A stretch of DNA of 64,000 nucleotides from Acinetobacter puyangensis (GCF_900096995.1 NZ_OANT01000011.1:29174-93173), one strand, 5' to 3'. Positions 8,848 to 18,200 are shown, counted from the stretch's first letter. Numbers and translations: made by a program. Notes: generated by a model not told the origin, from the sequence alone.

Positions 8848-9044
8848 TTGGGTGTGGATCAAACAGGATTGCCCACTTGTTGTGGAGTCACCACAAGTTG
8901 TGATTGGATTGAGTACAGAAGCAAGCAGTTTAATGTCCACTTTAATTTAGAACAGCCCGTGATCGTTAGGCCAACACCTAAGGTTATGATTAAAAATGCG
9001 TTAAGTTTTGATGTAATTAATATCTTTTTGCGTGAGATATACTG

Positions 9045-9854
9045 TTATTCCTGTTCATCCATAATACGATGTCGTTCATCGTGATAGTGTTCTTCGCTAT
9101 AGCCATGTCGCCAATACGGAACGGCGTATAGGTTGTGTTTATCAATCTGGTATTGATGACGTAAAATTTTTCTTAACGTCACCACTTTATTGTTTTCACC
9201 TGCCAATGAGACGGAAATTATTTGATTTTGCCAGTCTAGTTTGGCAAGTGAATCGATGATTTGAGTTTGAATGTCTTGCTGTGTAGATAACCAGAATATT
9301 TCAAATCCAGAGGGTGTCTCTAATGGTTGTTGATCTTCTTGATGCTCAATGTCTATCCAGACTTGTCCTTTGGCTGTTGCCGATAATTGTTTCAATGATG
9401 CTGCAATCATGGGTAAAGCAGACAAATCTCCTATAAAAATAAAATAATTCGCCTGAGCATTGTATCGGTTTGGTCCTCCAGGGCCTGCTAGCCCTAAAAA
9501 ATCTCCAGGTTTGGCATGGACTGCCCAGTTTGCTGCAATGCCGAAGTCCTGATGGCGAACAAAATCAACCACTAGCAACTGATTTTTCGGGACAAAATCA
9601 CGAATGGTATAGGTACGGGTAATAGGGCGTTGTCCTTGTGGCCAGACGATTTTCCCATGTTCATCGCGAAAGGGGAGTAGAGGAATGGTCTGATCTTTTT
9701 GTGGGAAAAACAATTTGATATGTGCACCGCCCTGATCCGTGGGAAAATCAGTAAAGTCCGTACTGGAAAAAAATATACGCTGCATATTTGGGCTTATTTG
9801 TATTGAAGACTGTACTTGAATAAGACGTGCTCTTGTATTTGATGGGGGGTTCAT
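9045..9854 (-). CDS. Siderophore-interacting protein (ferric-siderophore reductase, SIP/ViuB family)
   Basis: Cytoplasmic FAD and NAD(P)H-using reductase that frees iron from imported ferric catecholates. The FAD site RTYTIRDF is at about residues 119-126, followed by the family-typical VDFVRHQDFGIAANWA and PGDFLGLAGPGG. The C-terminal NAD(P)H part ends in YAVPYWRHGYSEEHYHDER, a hallmark of this family. The length of 269 residues is normal. It is divergent from the condensation-domain gene across a 289-base spacer holding a Fur-like repeat. It is the release step of the siderophore system in this island. Confidence 0.93.
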   Translation of the reverse strand: MNPPSNTRARLIQVQSSIQISPNMQRIFFSSTDFTDFPTDQGGAHIKLFFPQKDQTIPLLPFRDEHGKIVWPQGQRPITRTYTIRDFVPKNQLLVVDFVRHQDFGIAANWAVHAKPGDFLGLAGPGGPNRYNAQANYFIFIGDLSALPMIAASLKQLSATAKGQVWIDIEHQEDQQPLETPSGFEIFWLSTQQDIQTQIIDSLAKLDWQNQIISVSLAGENNKVVTLRKILRHQYQIDKHNLYAVPYWRHGYSEEHYHDERHRIMDEQE

Positions 9855-9939
9855 CTTTTCATAATACCTTTGATTTTTATTAAAAAATAATTTTTTCCTT
9901 TAAATTTTGCTTTAAAACAATTAAATTATCTTTAGATTA

Positions 9940-9962
9940 TTGCAAATATAACTCATTTGCAA
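9940..9962. promoter_or_regulatory. Fur-like inverted repeat between the SIP and condensation genes
   Basis: TTGCAAAT (9940-9947) and ATTTGCAA (9955-9962) are perfect inverted arms around a 7-base centre. The shape GCAAAT...CATTTGC matches known Fur boxes except in the centre. Its place between two divergent iron genes supports Fur, but binding is inferred. Confidence 0.55.
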
Positions 9963-10143
9963 TTGTTAATTATTGTATTTTATGTTGAAAGATACATGAT
10001 TGCAATAGAGCGTAGCCGGTTTGTATTGTTGATTCATTTTCAAAATGGTCAATACAACCCGATGTAGAGTGATTTTCATCATATAAAAAATCATTGCTTT
10101 ACTGTTTTTAGACAATTTATAAATAAATATTATAGGTAGATTT

Positions 10144-11463
10144 ATGCAGATTAAGACATCCGAACCTTTAACTCGTGCACAACACAGCATGTGGGTGGGA
10201 CATCAACATCATGGCAGTTTGCCCTTTCATACCGCGGAATGGTTGGTCATAGAGGGACCTCTCAATCGTGAGTTGTTTCATCAAGCTGTTACGGCCACGT
10301 TGACAGAGGCAAAGGCTTTACATTGGCGAGTGGTGGAGCGAAATGGCAAATTTTATCGACAAGATGATGTCCCTGTTCGTGAACCTGATTTCATCGATTT
10401 ATCTGCACTCAATGAAGTGGCATTGAATCAATGGCTAGAACAACACGTGATGCCTGCATTTGATCCGGTGCAGGGACATTTGTACGACTATACATTTGTG
10501 CATTTGGATCAACAGCGATATGGCATGTTCTTAAGAGCGCATCATGTCGCACTGGATGGTTATGCTTACGGATTGTTAATTAACCGTTTTATTGATTATT
10601 ATCAGGCGCTGTGTCATCAGGTTGATTTAAAAAATAAACCCTTTGATCATTACTCGAAATTTTTAGCAGAAGAACAGCAATATCTGGACTCTGCTCAAGC
10701 TGAGGCAGATCTGATTTTCTGGAAGCAAAACTTTTCAGGTGAATTGGCGCCAAAGAAACGGTTAAAGCGATCTTTAAAAGAACCTTTTACACAGGGCTAT
10801 CGTTTTGAGGATGTGATTGATCTGACCACACAACAACAATTAAATACTCTGGCTTCTGAGCTAAAATTACCCAGTGCAATGATCGTTATGGCAGTCTTTA
10901 TGGCATATATGATCAAGCAGGAAGATCATCATCAACAATGTTTTGGCATTCCACTGTTATCGAGATTGGGAACATCGGCATTAAGAATACCCTGTTTAAC
11001 CATGAATATTATCCCTTTACGCTTGGATACGACTGGTAGCGAGAATTTATCCGAAATAGTTGCCTTGCTGGCCACACGCTTTACACAAATCCGTCCTTAC
11101 CAGCGCTGTTACTTTGAGCAATTGCGTTTTGTACTTGAGGACTTTCAACCATTTGAGAATATTTTATTTGGACCGGTTGTCAACTGGATTCCCTTTCCTT
11201 TACCTGAACATTTTGAAGGTTGTCAGCTTAAAAAAACCACCATTTCCGCTGGACCAATTGAAGACTTTGATATGGCGATTTCAAATAAACTGGTCGATGG
11301 GCAGGAACGTTTATATTTAGCGATTGATGGGCATCCTGAACTTTATACTGTGCAAAGCCTTGAACACTATTGGCATGATGTGATGGCGATGTTAAAACAT
11401 TGGTTGGATCAACCTTCTCTATGTTTGAAAGATTTAAATATTCGTGTTCCTCTGCCAAAATAA
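10144..11463 (+). CDS. Free-standing NRPS condensation enzyme (VibH-like amide synthase)
   Basis: A single condensation domain of 439 residues with no adenylation or carrier domain attached, the size and shape of VibH from vibriobactin synthesis. The catalytic HHxxxDG motif is present as AHHVALDG near residue 139, and the early core motif as LTRAQHSMW. By analogy it transfers 2,3-dihydroxybenzoate from the aryl carrier protein (16092) to the free amine made by the decarboxylase at 7632. The start ATG follows AGGTAG. It is on the same strand as the decarboxylase and the entCEB genes but separated by the minus-strand SIP and EntA genes. The number of acylations per diamine is not known. Confidence 0.88.
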   Translation: MQIKTSEPLTRAQHSMWVGHQHHGSLPFHTAEWLVIEGPLNRELFHQAVTATLTEAKALHWRVVERNGKFYRQDDVPVREPDFIDLSALNEVALNQWLEQHVMPAFDPVQGHLYDYTFVHLDQQRYGMFLRAHHVALDGYAYGLLINRFIDYYQALCHQVDLKNKPFDHYSKFLAEEQQYLDSAQAEADLIFWKQNFSGELAPKKRLKRSLKEPFTQGYRFEDVIDLTTQQQLNTLASELKLPSAMIVMAVFMAYMIKQEDHHQQCFGIPLLSRLGTSALRIPCLTMNIIPLRLDTTGSENLSEIVALLATRFTQIRPYQRCYFEQLRFVLEDFQPFENILFGPVVNWIPFPLPEHFEGCQLKKTTISAGPIEDFDMAISNKLVDGQERLYLAIDGHPELYTVQSLEHYWHDVMAMLKHWLDQPSLCLKDLNIRVPLPK

Positions 11464-11517
11464 TGTTGGCAGAGGATTGAGGAAGTTCATCAGTAGGATG
11501 TTGTGAATATTCTTGAT

Positions 11518-12291
11518 CTAGACCCCTAACGTGGCGCCACCATCTACGACCAGTTCGTGCATGGTGATTTGTTTGGCTTGATCTGAAAGTAAAAATAATA
11601 CTGCATTGGCGATATCTTCAGGTTCTGCGATTCGTTGTAAAGGAATGCCGGTACGATATTGTGTTAGGTCACCTTCAATCACACTTTTGGGCGGATGGTC
11701 ATCTGTCCAAAGTTGGCGTTGCATTGCTGTGAGCGTCGAGCCGGGTAAAACTAAATTGCATCGAATACCGTAAGGTGCAAGCTCCAAGGCAAGATTTTTA
11801 AAATAATGGCTCAAAGCCGCTTTGGTGGTGGCATACAAGCCCATATTCATACGGGGGATCAGGGCTGCATTTGAGCTGATAGTGACAATGACACCTTTTT
11901 GGTTTTTGATCATTTCTCTGGCAACCCATTGCGATAATAAAATAGGACCTAAAAAATTTGAATTTAGGTTGTGCTGCCATTGCTGCAAATTGCTATCAAG
12001 CAGGCTGCCCATGTGTAGAATACCTGCTGCATTGATTAAGCCAGTGATAGGTACATGCTTAAATTTTGATTGTTCAATTTGTTTGATTAAACTTTCTGTA
12101 TGGTAAATATCGTGCGTAATATGTTCAAAATTTTGCGTATATATCTCCTGATATTGTTGAGAGAATTGCCATTTGCCGAGATCGGGTTGTCGGTCAATCC
12201 CAATAACTAAATGTCCTTGTTGCAATAATTTTTCGACGATTACTGCACCTATGCCTTGGGCGGCACCTGTCACAATATATAAAGCAGTCAT
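11518..12291 (-). CDS. entA: 2,3-dihydro-2,3-dihydroxybenzoate dehydrogenase (EntA/DhbA)
   Basis: NAD-dependent short-chain dehydrogenase that makes 2,3-dihydroxybenzoate, the last step of catechol formation. The cofactor motif is TGAAQGIG (residues 8-15). The SSNAALIPRMNMGLYATTKAAL segment carries the catalytic Ser, Tyr and Lys and the PR-x-M signature of EntA. PGST and the C-terminal VDGGATLGV are typical. At 257 residues it has normal length. It is divergent from entC, with several Fur-like sites in the 203-base spacer. Confidence 0.92.
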   Translation of the reverse strand: MTALYIVTGAAQGIGAVIVEKLLQQGHLVIGIDRQPDLGKWQFSQQYQEIYTQNFEHITHDIYHTESLIKQIEQSKFKHVPITGLINAAGILHMGSLLDSNLQQWQHNLNSNFLGPILLSQWVAREMIKNQKGVIVTISSNAALIPRMNMGLYATTKAALSHYFKNLALELAPYGIRCNLVLPGSTLTAMQRQLWTDDHPPKSVIEGDLTQYRTGIPLQRIAEPEDIANAVLFLLSDQAKQITMHELVVDGGATLGV

Positions 12292-12324
12292 AATTCGGTC
12301 CTATATTTTTGAAGACTGTTAATC

Positions 12325-12386
12325 ATAAGTAATGATTATTATATTCAATTGTAAATGATAATATATATTTATTGATAATCATTTGA
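12325..12386. promoter_or_regulatory. Cluster of Fur-like boxes between entA and entC
   Basis: Three AT-rich matches lie within about 60 bases: AAGTAATGATTATTATATT (12327-12345), AAATGATAATATATAT (12353-12368) and TTGATAATCATTTGA (12372-12386). The last is a near-palindrome with the GATAATCATT core. They sit in the shared divergent promoter region and would repress both entA and the entCEB operon in iron-rich cells. Confidence 0.65.
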
Positions 12387-12494
12387 TAAATTGAATGGGG
12401 CATGCTAGATTTTAGGGCTTAAGCACTATGGACAGATTATTCTTAACAGGAATGTTGCATTTATTACATTGTAGAAAAAGATGCGAGACGAATT

Positions 12495-13718
12495 ATGTCA
12501 ATCCAACAACCCTGGTTTAAAAATGCATTACATATTAAGAAACAAAATTTATTTGAATCGGATCAAGCTGGTTTTGTTTTTGCTGCACCCACAGGCACTA
12601 TTTCGAGTAAGAAAATATATAAAAATATTGATTTCTTGAATCATCCAGAGCTTACATTTCAACAGCAACTTACGCAGTGGTTAACACAATCAAAATTATT
12701 GTTACAGCAAGAAATAAGTGCTTCTAATAATCATGATTTAATCATTGTTGGTGGTTTACCCTTTGATGCACGTGATTTACCTGAACTGTCCATTGCAGAA
12801 GCGAGTAATACACACGTGTCAAATCAGGCCCGAAGTTGTCAGTTCAATGCTAAACAAACTGGCGTAAAAGCGAAATTAATCCCTGCTGCTCAAATTTATA
12901 CAGAAGGGGTTAGCCAGCTAGTCGATTTAATTCACGAAAAAAAGCTTAAAAAAGCAGTCTTGGCAAGAGCAATGGATCTTTCGCTGGATGAAAGAATAGA
13001 TGTAGTCGATGTCTTTTGTCATTTACTGGATACCAATCCTGAAGGCTATACCTTTGCTTTATCACAGCAGCCCCAAAAACAGGGCTGGTTTATGGGTGCA
13101 AGTCCGGAATTGTTGATTGCCAAACAAAATGAACAGATTTTTAGTCATCCTGTCGCCGGTACATTGGCAAGGCATCCAGATCAGGCAATCGATAACGCCC
13201 GCGCAGCAGAATTGCTGGCATCTGCTAAAGATCAACATGAACATGCAATGGTGATCGAAGCAATCGCAGATCAGTTAACGCCGTTTTGTAAAACCCTGCA
13301 TATTCCCAAACAACCTGCTTTGCTTCAAACCCAAACCCTTTGGCATTTGGCAACAAAAATTCAGGGTACAGTAAAAGATCCGGATCTGCATATCTTTGAT
13401 CTGGTATCAATTTTACATCCTACGCCAGCAGTGTGTGGCGAACCTGCGCAATTGGCACGAGAATTAATCGCAAGTCTAGAACCGTTTCATCGCAGCTTAT
13501 TTGCCGGGGCCATCGGGTGGAGTGATGCACAGGGCAATGGTGCTTGGTCTGTCACTGTTCGTTGTGGTCGGATTTTTGAGCAGCAGATTCGATTATATGC
13601 TGGTGCAGGTATTGTGTCGGCTTCCAAACCTGAACTTGAACTGAATGAAACAGCTGCAAAATTTCAAACCATGCTGAATGCATTAGGATTAAAAGCAGAA
13701 CAACTGATTTATATTTAA
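12495..13718 (+). CDS. entC: Isochorismate synthase (EntC/DhbC)
   Basis: Converts chorismate to isochorismate, the entry to 2,3-dihydroxybenzoate. It belongs to the chorismate-utilising fold, with KKAVLARAMDL near residue 155, then FMGASPELLI, the HPVAGTLARHPD segment, the HPTPAVCGEPAQLA signature near 306, the FAGAIGW block and RLYAGAGIVSASKPELE at the C-terminus. The length of 407 residues is normal. It is the first gene of a tight operon with entE, entB and the carrier protein (next start 28 bases away), under the Fur-like boxes upstream. Confidence 0.93.
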   Translation: MSIQQPWFKNALHIKKQNLFESDQAGFVFAAPTGTISSKKIYKNIDFLNHPELTFQQQLTQWLTQSKLLLQQEISASNNHDLIIVGGLPFDARDLPELSIAEASNTHVSNQARSCQFNAKQTGVKAKLIPAAQIYTEGVSQLVDLIHEKKLKKAVLARAMDLSLDERIDVVDVFCHLLDTNPEGYTFALSQQPQKQGWFMGASPELLIAKQNEQIFSHPVAGTLARHPDQAIDNARAAELLASAKDQHEHAMVIEAIADQLTPFCKTLHIPKQPALLQTQTLWHLATKIQGTVKDPDLHIFDLVSILHPTPAVCGEPAQLARELIASLEPFHRSLFAGAIGWSDAQGNGAWSVTVRCGRIFEQQIRLYAGAGIVSASKPELELNETAAKFQTMLNALGLKAEQLIYI

Positions 13719-13746
13719 ATGAAATGAGAAAATGAAAGGATTTTTT

Positions 13747-15429
13747 ATGTCAACTCAATCCATCCAAGATAGTGATGCATGCATGAAAATAATCGATGGC
13801 GTAGTTGCATATCCGCCAGAATTTGTAGAGAAGTATAAAAAAACAGGATATTGGCGAGGGCAAACCATTCAAGATTTTTTTACAGACTGTGTTAAAAAAT
13901 ATGGCAACACGATAGCGATTATTTGTGGTGAAAGACATTTGAGCTATGCCCAGTTAAATCAGCAAATTGATCAATTGGTTGCTTATTTGCAGCAATTAGG
14001 CTATCGCGCTGGTGAGCGTGCTGTGATTCAACTACCGAATATAGCAGAATTTTTTATTGCCTATTTTGCGACAATTCGTTTGGGTATGCTGCCAGTCATG
14101 AGTTTGCCTGCACATCGCCATGCAGAAGTAAGTCATTTTATTGATCAAACCCAGGCTAAATTATATATTTGTGCAGATAAATATTTGGGTTTTGACTATC
14201 GACATCTGGCGAGAACCTGTCAGCAGCGTTGCCCAACTTTACAGCATGTACTTGTAGTCGGTGCTCCCGAAGAGTTTATTGCTTGGCCGGACCTTACGCA
14301 AAATACAATGGATGGTATTTCTGTGACGGTACCGAAAATAGATGCAGGTCAGGTTGCTTTTTTTCAATTGTCAGGAGGGAGTACTGGCACACCTAAATTA
14401 ATCCCACGAACACATGATGATTATCTTTATAGTGTGCGGGCAAGTGCAGATATTTGCCAGTTGAATACATTGACTAGAATGCTGATGGTATTACCAGTGG
14501 CGCATAACTTTAGTCTAAGTTCACCTGGTTCACTTGGGCTGTTTTTTGCTGGAGGAACTTTGGTTTTGGCTTCGGATCCTTCTCCCACCACTTGTTTTAA
14601 GCTTATTGATCAACATCAGGTCAACCATGTCGCACTCGTCCCCGCTCTGGCTGCAACGTGGGTCGAAAGCATACAGCAAGGTGCAGATAATATTTTTTCT
14701 AAAATTGATATTTTACAGGTCGGTGGAGCACGTCTAGCAGATGCATTGGCACGCCAATTGATCAACCAATATCAATGTAGATTACAGCAAGTTTTTGGCA
14801 TGGCCGAAGGGCTGGTGAACTACACACGTTATGATGATCCGTTGGAAAGCATTATTTCAACACAAGGTCAGCCGATTAGTGCGGATGATGAGATTAAAGT
14901 GGTGGATGATGCAGATGTTGAAGTTCCAGCAGGTGAAATCGGACATTTATTAACACGTGGTCCATACACCATTCGAGGCTATTACAAGGCGGATGAACAT
15001 AATAGAAAATCCTTTACCAGCGACGGCTTTTATCGTACTGGTGATCTGGTTCGAATCACAAATGAAGGTAATATTGTTGTAGAAGGGCGAAGCAAAGATC
15101 AAATTAATCGGGGCGGAGAAAAAATAGCCACAGAAGAAGTAGAACAGGTTTTAAATCAACATACACAAGTGATTCAATCCGCTTTAGTGGCCATGCCTGA
15201 TCAGATCTTGGGAGAAAAAAGCTGTGCTTTTGTGCAATGGCGTGCAGAGTCATCAGATGCAAGCCCCGTTCGTTTGCAGATGCAATTAAGACAGTTTGTC
15301 CAACAGCATGGATTAGCTACATTTAAAATTCCCGATCGTATTGAGTTCGTTGAAAAGATGCCTTATACCGCATTGGGTAAAATTGACAAAAAAATATTAA
15401 GAAAACAAGTCATTGAGAAAACAGCTTAA
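13747..15429 (+). CDS. entE: 2,3-dihydroxybenzoate-AMP ligase (EntE/DhbE)
   Basis: Stand-alone adenylation enzyme that activates 2,3-dihydroxybenzoate and loads it on the aryl carrier protein. The AMP-binding loop is LSGGSTGTPKLIPRTHDDY, with FGMAEGLVNYTRYDDP and the GDLVR and NRGGEKIATEEVE motifs further on. The C-terminal catalytic lysine is in PYTALGKIDKK. I chose ATG 13747 because GAAAGGA precedes it; an in-frame ATG at 13732 gives five extra residues. A length of 560 residues is usual for the family. Confidence 0.93.
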   Translation: MSTQSIQDSDACMKIIDGVVAYPPEFVEKYKKTGYWRGQTIQDFFTDCVKKYGNTIAIICGERHLSYAQLNQQIDQLVAYLQQLGYRAGERAVIQLPNIAEFFIAYFATIRLGMLPVMSLPAHRHAEVSHFIDQTQAKLYICADKYLGFDYRHLARTCQQRCPTLQHVLVVGAPEEFIAWPDLTQNTMDGISVTVPKIDAGQVAFFQLSGGSTGTPKLIPRTHDDYLYSVRASADICQLNTLTRMLMVLPVAHNFSLSSPGSLGLFFAGGTLVLASDPSPTTCFKLIDQHQVNHVALVPALAATWVESIQQGADNIFSKIDILQVGGARLADALARQLINQYQCRLQQVFGMAEGLVNYTRYDDPLESIISTQGQPISADDEIKVVDDADVEVPAGEIGHLLTRGPYTIRGYYKADEHNRKSFTSDGFYRTGDLVRITNEGNIVVEGRSKDQINRGGEKIATEEVEQVLNQHTQVIQSALVAMPDQILGEKSCAFVQWRAESSDASPVRLQMQLRQFVQQHGLATFKIPDRIEFVEKMPYTALGKIDKKILRKQVIEKTA

Positions 15430-15460
15430 ATCTTAATGCAATTAAATAGGTAGACTACAA

Positions 15461-16099
15461 ATGGCCATCCCCCGTATCGCAAGCTATCCCATGCCCCATG
15501 TGGAGAGTTTTCCCCAGAATAAAGTAAATTGGACGGTTGATTCAAAACGTGCAGTTCTACTCGTTCATGATTTACAGCAATATTTTCTTGATTTTTTCGA
15601 TGTCACACAAGCCCCTATTCTTGATCTGGTTTCCAATTGTCGTCAATTAATCAAGCATTGTCATGCAGCCGATATTCCGGTTTATTATACTGCCCAGCTC
15701 GGGGATCAAAGTTCAGAACATCGGCAATTATTAACCGATTTTTGGGGCAAGGGATTATCAGCAGATCCTCAATTAACGCAAATCCTCCCGGAAGTTGCAC
15801 CCCAATCACAGGATATCGTGTTGACCAAATGGCGCTATAGTGCTTTCAAAAAAAGTGATTTTGAACAACAAATTAAACAGGCAGATCGAGATCAATTAAT
15901 TGTCTGTGGCGTATATGCACATATTGGTTGTTTATTGACAGCAGCGGAAGCTTTTATGCTGGATATTCAACCTTTTTTAGTTGGAGATGCAATTGCTGAT
16001 TTTAGCGTAGAAGAACATCTATATGCTTTGAATTATGCAGCGGGGCGTTGCGCAAAAGTGATGGATACCCATACGGTGATTGCCGAAATTAATGAGTAG
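15461..16099 (+). CDS. entB: Isochorismatase (EntB N-terminal domain / VibB-type, without fused carrier)
   Basis: Hydrolyses isochorismate to 2,3-dihydro-2,3-dihydroxybenzoate. The N-terminus (PRIASYPMP, then NKVNW) and the catalytic aspartate in LLVHDLQQYFLDFF are as in EntB. The lysine in LTKWRYSAFKKSDF and the GVYAHIGCLLTA block with the conserved Cys complete the site. It stops at 212 residues, whereas EntB and VibB carry a fused aryl carrier domain. Here that domain is a separate overlapping gene. This split arrangement is the noteworthy feature. Confidence 0.92.
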   Translation: MAIPRIASYPMPHVESFPQNKVNWTVDSKRAVLLVHDLQQYFLDFFDVTQAPILDLVSNCRQLIKHCHAADIPVYYTAQLGDQSSEHRQLLTDFWGKGLSADPQLTQILPEVAPQSQDIVLTKWRYSAFKKSDFEQQIKQADRDQLIVCGVYAHIGCLLTAAEAFMLDIQPFLVGDAIADFSVEEHLYALNYAAGRCAKVMDTHTVIAEINE

Positions 16100-16340
16100 A
16101 GTAGAGCAAATGAAACCACAAAAATGGACACTTGAACAGATACAGCAGGCCGTTGCCGAGCAACTTAAAATTGAGTCGAATGAAATCCAAGATGATGATA
16201 ACTTATTATTATTAGGATTGGACTCGGTCAGTTTGATGACACTGGTCGGGCAATGGCGAGATGCAGGGGCCAATATCGAATTTCAGGATTTGATTGAGGA
16301 ACCAACACTGAGAGATTGGCTACAGCGTCTGAATGATTAA
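16092..16340 (+). CDS. Stand-alone aryl carrier protein
   Basis: Small acyl-carrier protein (about 82 residues) with the phosphopantetheine attachment serine in LGLDSVSLMTL, the L-D-S-V form typical of aryl carriers of catechol siderophores. It corresponds to the C-terminal domain of EntB/VibB, split into its own gene and overlapping the isochorismatase end by 8 bases. ATG 16092 gives translational coupling; ATG 16110 (MKPQKW) is an alternative. It should receive 2,3-dihydroxybenzoate from EntE and present it to the VibH-like enzyme. The phosphopantetheinyl transferase is not in this window. Confidence 0.88.
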   Translation: MSRVEQMKPQKWTLEQIQQAVAEQLKIESNEIQDDDNLLLLGLDSVSLMTLVGQWRDAGANIEFQDLIEEPTLRDWLQRLND

Positions 16341-16827
16341 GATTTCTATTTTTCTTGAGATCTATAATGCAGCCTCAAATCTGTTGTATAAGAGCAATAC
16401 GTTACAAAGTCTAATCATGGCATAAATTTTTCTCCGCCTTGCCGTAGATGATGCAAGGCAGGATATACAATAGTTTTTTATGAAGAAAAGCGGAGATTGG
16501 GTTGATGATGTAGAAAAGAGACTGTTGATCTGGCTTTTCTATGAAGCGATATAAAAGTAAACATATAGCGCAAGCTTTGGTGCTTGTCTGAATACCTGCA
16601 ACTTTAGTGGCAAGCGAATAAATTCCATAAAAAATATGATACTATTTTAAACACATACTTTTTGTCAGGGATAGTGCGAAGCGGTAGAAATATGTAGGAA
16701 AAAAAAGTTGATTCTTTTGAAAAAACATACAAATTGCCACTTTGTTTATGCCGAAATCGGTCTATATTAATGCTGAAAGCAGATTAAAGAGAAATGTAAT
16801 TTTTAATTCTAAGAAGGGAGTATCACA
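16341..16827. other. Gene-free spacer with terminator-like hairpins
   Basis: No coding region recognised. GCCTTGC (16436-16442) pairs with GCAAGGC (16453-16459), and an outer CTCCGC (16432-16437) could pair with GCGGAG (16490-16495). Together they are a plausible end for the siderophore operon. The stretch before 16828 should hold the promoter of the stress-protein gene, but I cannot place it confidently. Confidence 0.4.
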
Positions 16828-17271
16828 ATGGCTTATCAACATATTTTAGTTCCAGTCGATGGTTCAGACACATCTTTAGTTGCAGTAAAACAGGCTGCCG
16901 ATCTTGCAAAAGCGTTTGGAAGCAAAGTCACTGCAATTTGCGTATTAACCTTGGACCCATTTATTGGGGTAGAATTTATTAATACCCAAGATATGCGGGA
17001 CGATTATCTTAAACAGGCAAGACTGGGTGTTCAGCAAATTCTTGATCAGGCAAAACAACAATTTGCCCAAGAAGGAATTGATGTAGATACGCAAATTGTC
17101 GAAGGACAAATTATTCATAAGGAAATTGTGGGTGCGGCAGAACAGTTACATGCAGATTTATTGGTGATTGGTTCTCATGGTCGCAAAGGCATTAAAAAAA
17201 TGGTTCTGGGAAGTGTTGCGCAAAGCGTTTTAGGTGAAATTAGTATTCCTGTTCTGGTGGTACGTGGCTAA
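16828..17271 (+). CDS. Universal stress protein (UspA family)
   Basis: Small cytoplasmic nucleotide-binding protein of 147 residues linked to stress survival. The N-terminal ILVPVDGSDTS strand-loop and the ATP-binding motif GSHGRKGIKKMVLGSVAQSV (G-2X-G-9X-G-S/T) are both intact, so it is the ATP-binding type. A strong ribosome-binding site (AAGAAGGGAG) precedes the ATG. It stands alone, with a hairpin terminator after it. The specific stress or partner is unknown. Confidence 0.93.
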   Translation: MAYQHILVPVDGSDTSLVAVKQAADLAKAFGSKVTAICVLTLDPFIGVEFINTQDMRDDYLKQARLGVQQILDQAKQQFAQEGIDVDTQIVEGQIIHKEIVGAAEQLHADLLVIGSHGRKGIKKMVLGSVAQSVLGEISIPVLVVRG

Positions 17272-17296
17272 ATATTTCTTTGTATAGCGCAGTTTA

Positions 17297-17320
17297 GGCA
17301 TCCATTCGGATGCCTTTCAT
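17297..17320 (+). terminator. Intrinsic terminator after the stress-protein gene
   Basis: GGCATCC (17297-17303), loop ATTC, GGATGCC (17308-17314), then TTTCATATTTTG. A compact GC-rich stem followed by a moderately T-rich tail. Confidence 0.65.
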
Positions 17321-17492
17321 ATTTTGTTGGTACATGAAAAGCAATATCCAAGCAGAGTTCAAATGAAATGAAGCAGTAGTAACACAAATAACTGCATAAA
17401 ATCATACCAGAACCCTCATATGTATGGTCCTACAATGTAATACATTGATCATTTGTTTTAGCCACTACATGATAAATAATGGAGAAGTTTTG

Positions 17493-18200
17493 ATGCTAAA
17501 AAAAATCGTTGAAAAAGTAGTGCTGATGAGCAGTATTGGCTTAACCGGCCTTGCATGTATGTCACTGGCCAATGCGGATAATGATCGTAGAATTATTAAT
17601 TTACAGGCTGAGGCTGTGCGTGAAGTCGCAAATGATGAAATGCAAGCCGTGCTCTATACCGAATTAAATGAAAAAGATGCCTCTGTACTGGCCAATAAAA
17701 TCAATACAGTGATTAATCAGGCGATTGACACGGCGAAACAATATCCAAAAGTACACATTAAAACCGGTAATCAAAATACTTATCCTGTTTATAATGATAA
17801 ACGTCAACTGGTTAACTGGCGTGGACGTGCCGAGGTGGTGCTAAACAGTCAGGATTTTAAACAAACCAGTGAGTTGGTTGCGAAATTACAAAATCGATTA
17901 CAGCTGCAAGGCATCAGTTTTGATGTTTCGGATGCACAGCGCCAAAAAGTCGAAGATGAATTGTATATAGAAGCGTCTAGAGCCTTCCAGCAACGTGCAC
18001 AATTGCTCGTCACACCATGGAATGCCAGCAAATACGAATTGGTGAACTTACAACTCAATACCAGTGGTGGCTATCGACCTATGCCGATGTATGCCAAAGC
18101 TGCGGTTTCATTACAATCTGCCGATATAGAAAGTCAAAATATTGAGGCTGGCAATAGTGAGATTAAAGTGGTGGCCAATGGGAGTATTCAATTACAGTAA
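17493..18200 (+). CDS. SIMPL-domain (DUF541) periplasmic protein
   Basis: Exported 235-residue protein of the SIMPL/DUF541 (YggE-like) family, whose members are linked to oxidative-stress tolerance without a settled mechanism. ATG 17493 is chosen over an upstream ATG at 17424 because GGAG precedes it and it starts a proper signal peptide (MLKKIVEK, hydrophobic SSIGLTGLACMSLA, cleavage near NADN). The body contains the WRGRAEVVLNSQDFKQ segment and a C-terminal AAVSLQ strand. A hairpin follows between this gene and the convergent one. Confidence 0.82.
   Translation: MLKKIVEKVVLMSSIGLTGLACMSLANADNDRRIINLQAEAVREVANDEMQAVLYTELNEKDASVLANKINTVINQAIDTAKQYPKVHIKTGNQNTYPVYNDKRQLVNWRGRAEVVLNSQDFKQTSELVAKLQNRLQLQGISFDVSDAQRQKVEDELYIEASRAFQQRAQLLVTPWNASKYELVNLQLNTSGGYRPMPMYAKAAVSLQSADIESQNIEAGNSEIKVVANGSIQLQ

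Noticed and set aside
8848..9084. A 78-residue frame after the decarboxylase gene
   Set aside because: It starts inside a hairpin, ends within the SIP gene on the other strand and has no supporting features.
9966..10190. A 74-residue minus-strand frame between SIP and condensation genes
   Set aside because: It overlaps the true start of the condensation gene and covers the promoter and Fur-like region.
11798..12106. Overlapping frames on both strands within entA
   Set aside because: They are shadows of entA, which has complete catalytic motifs in its own frame.
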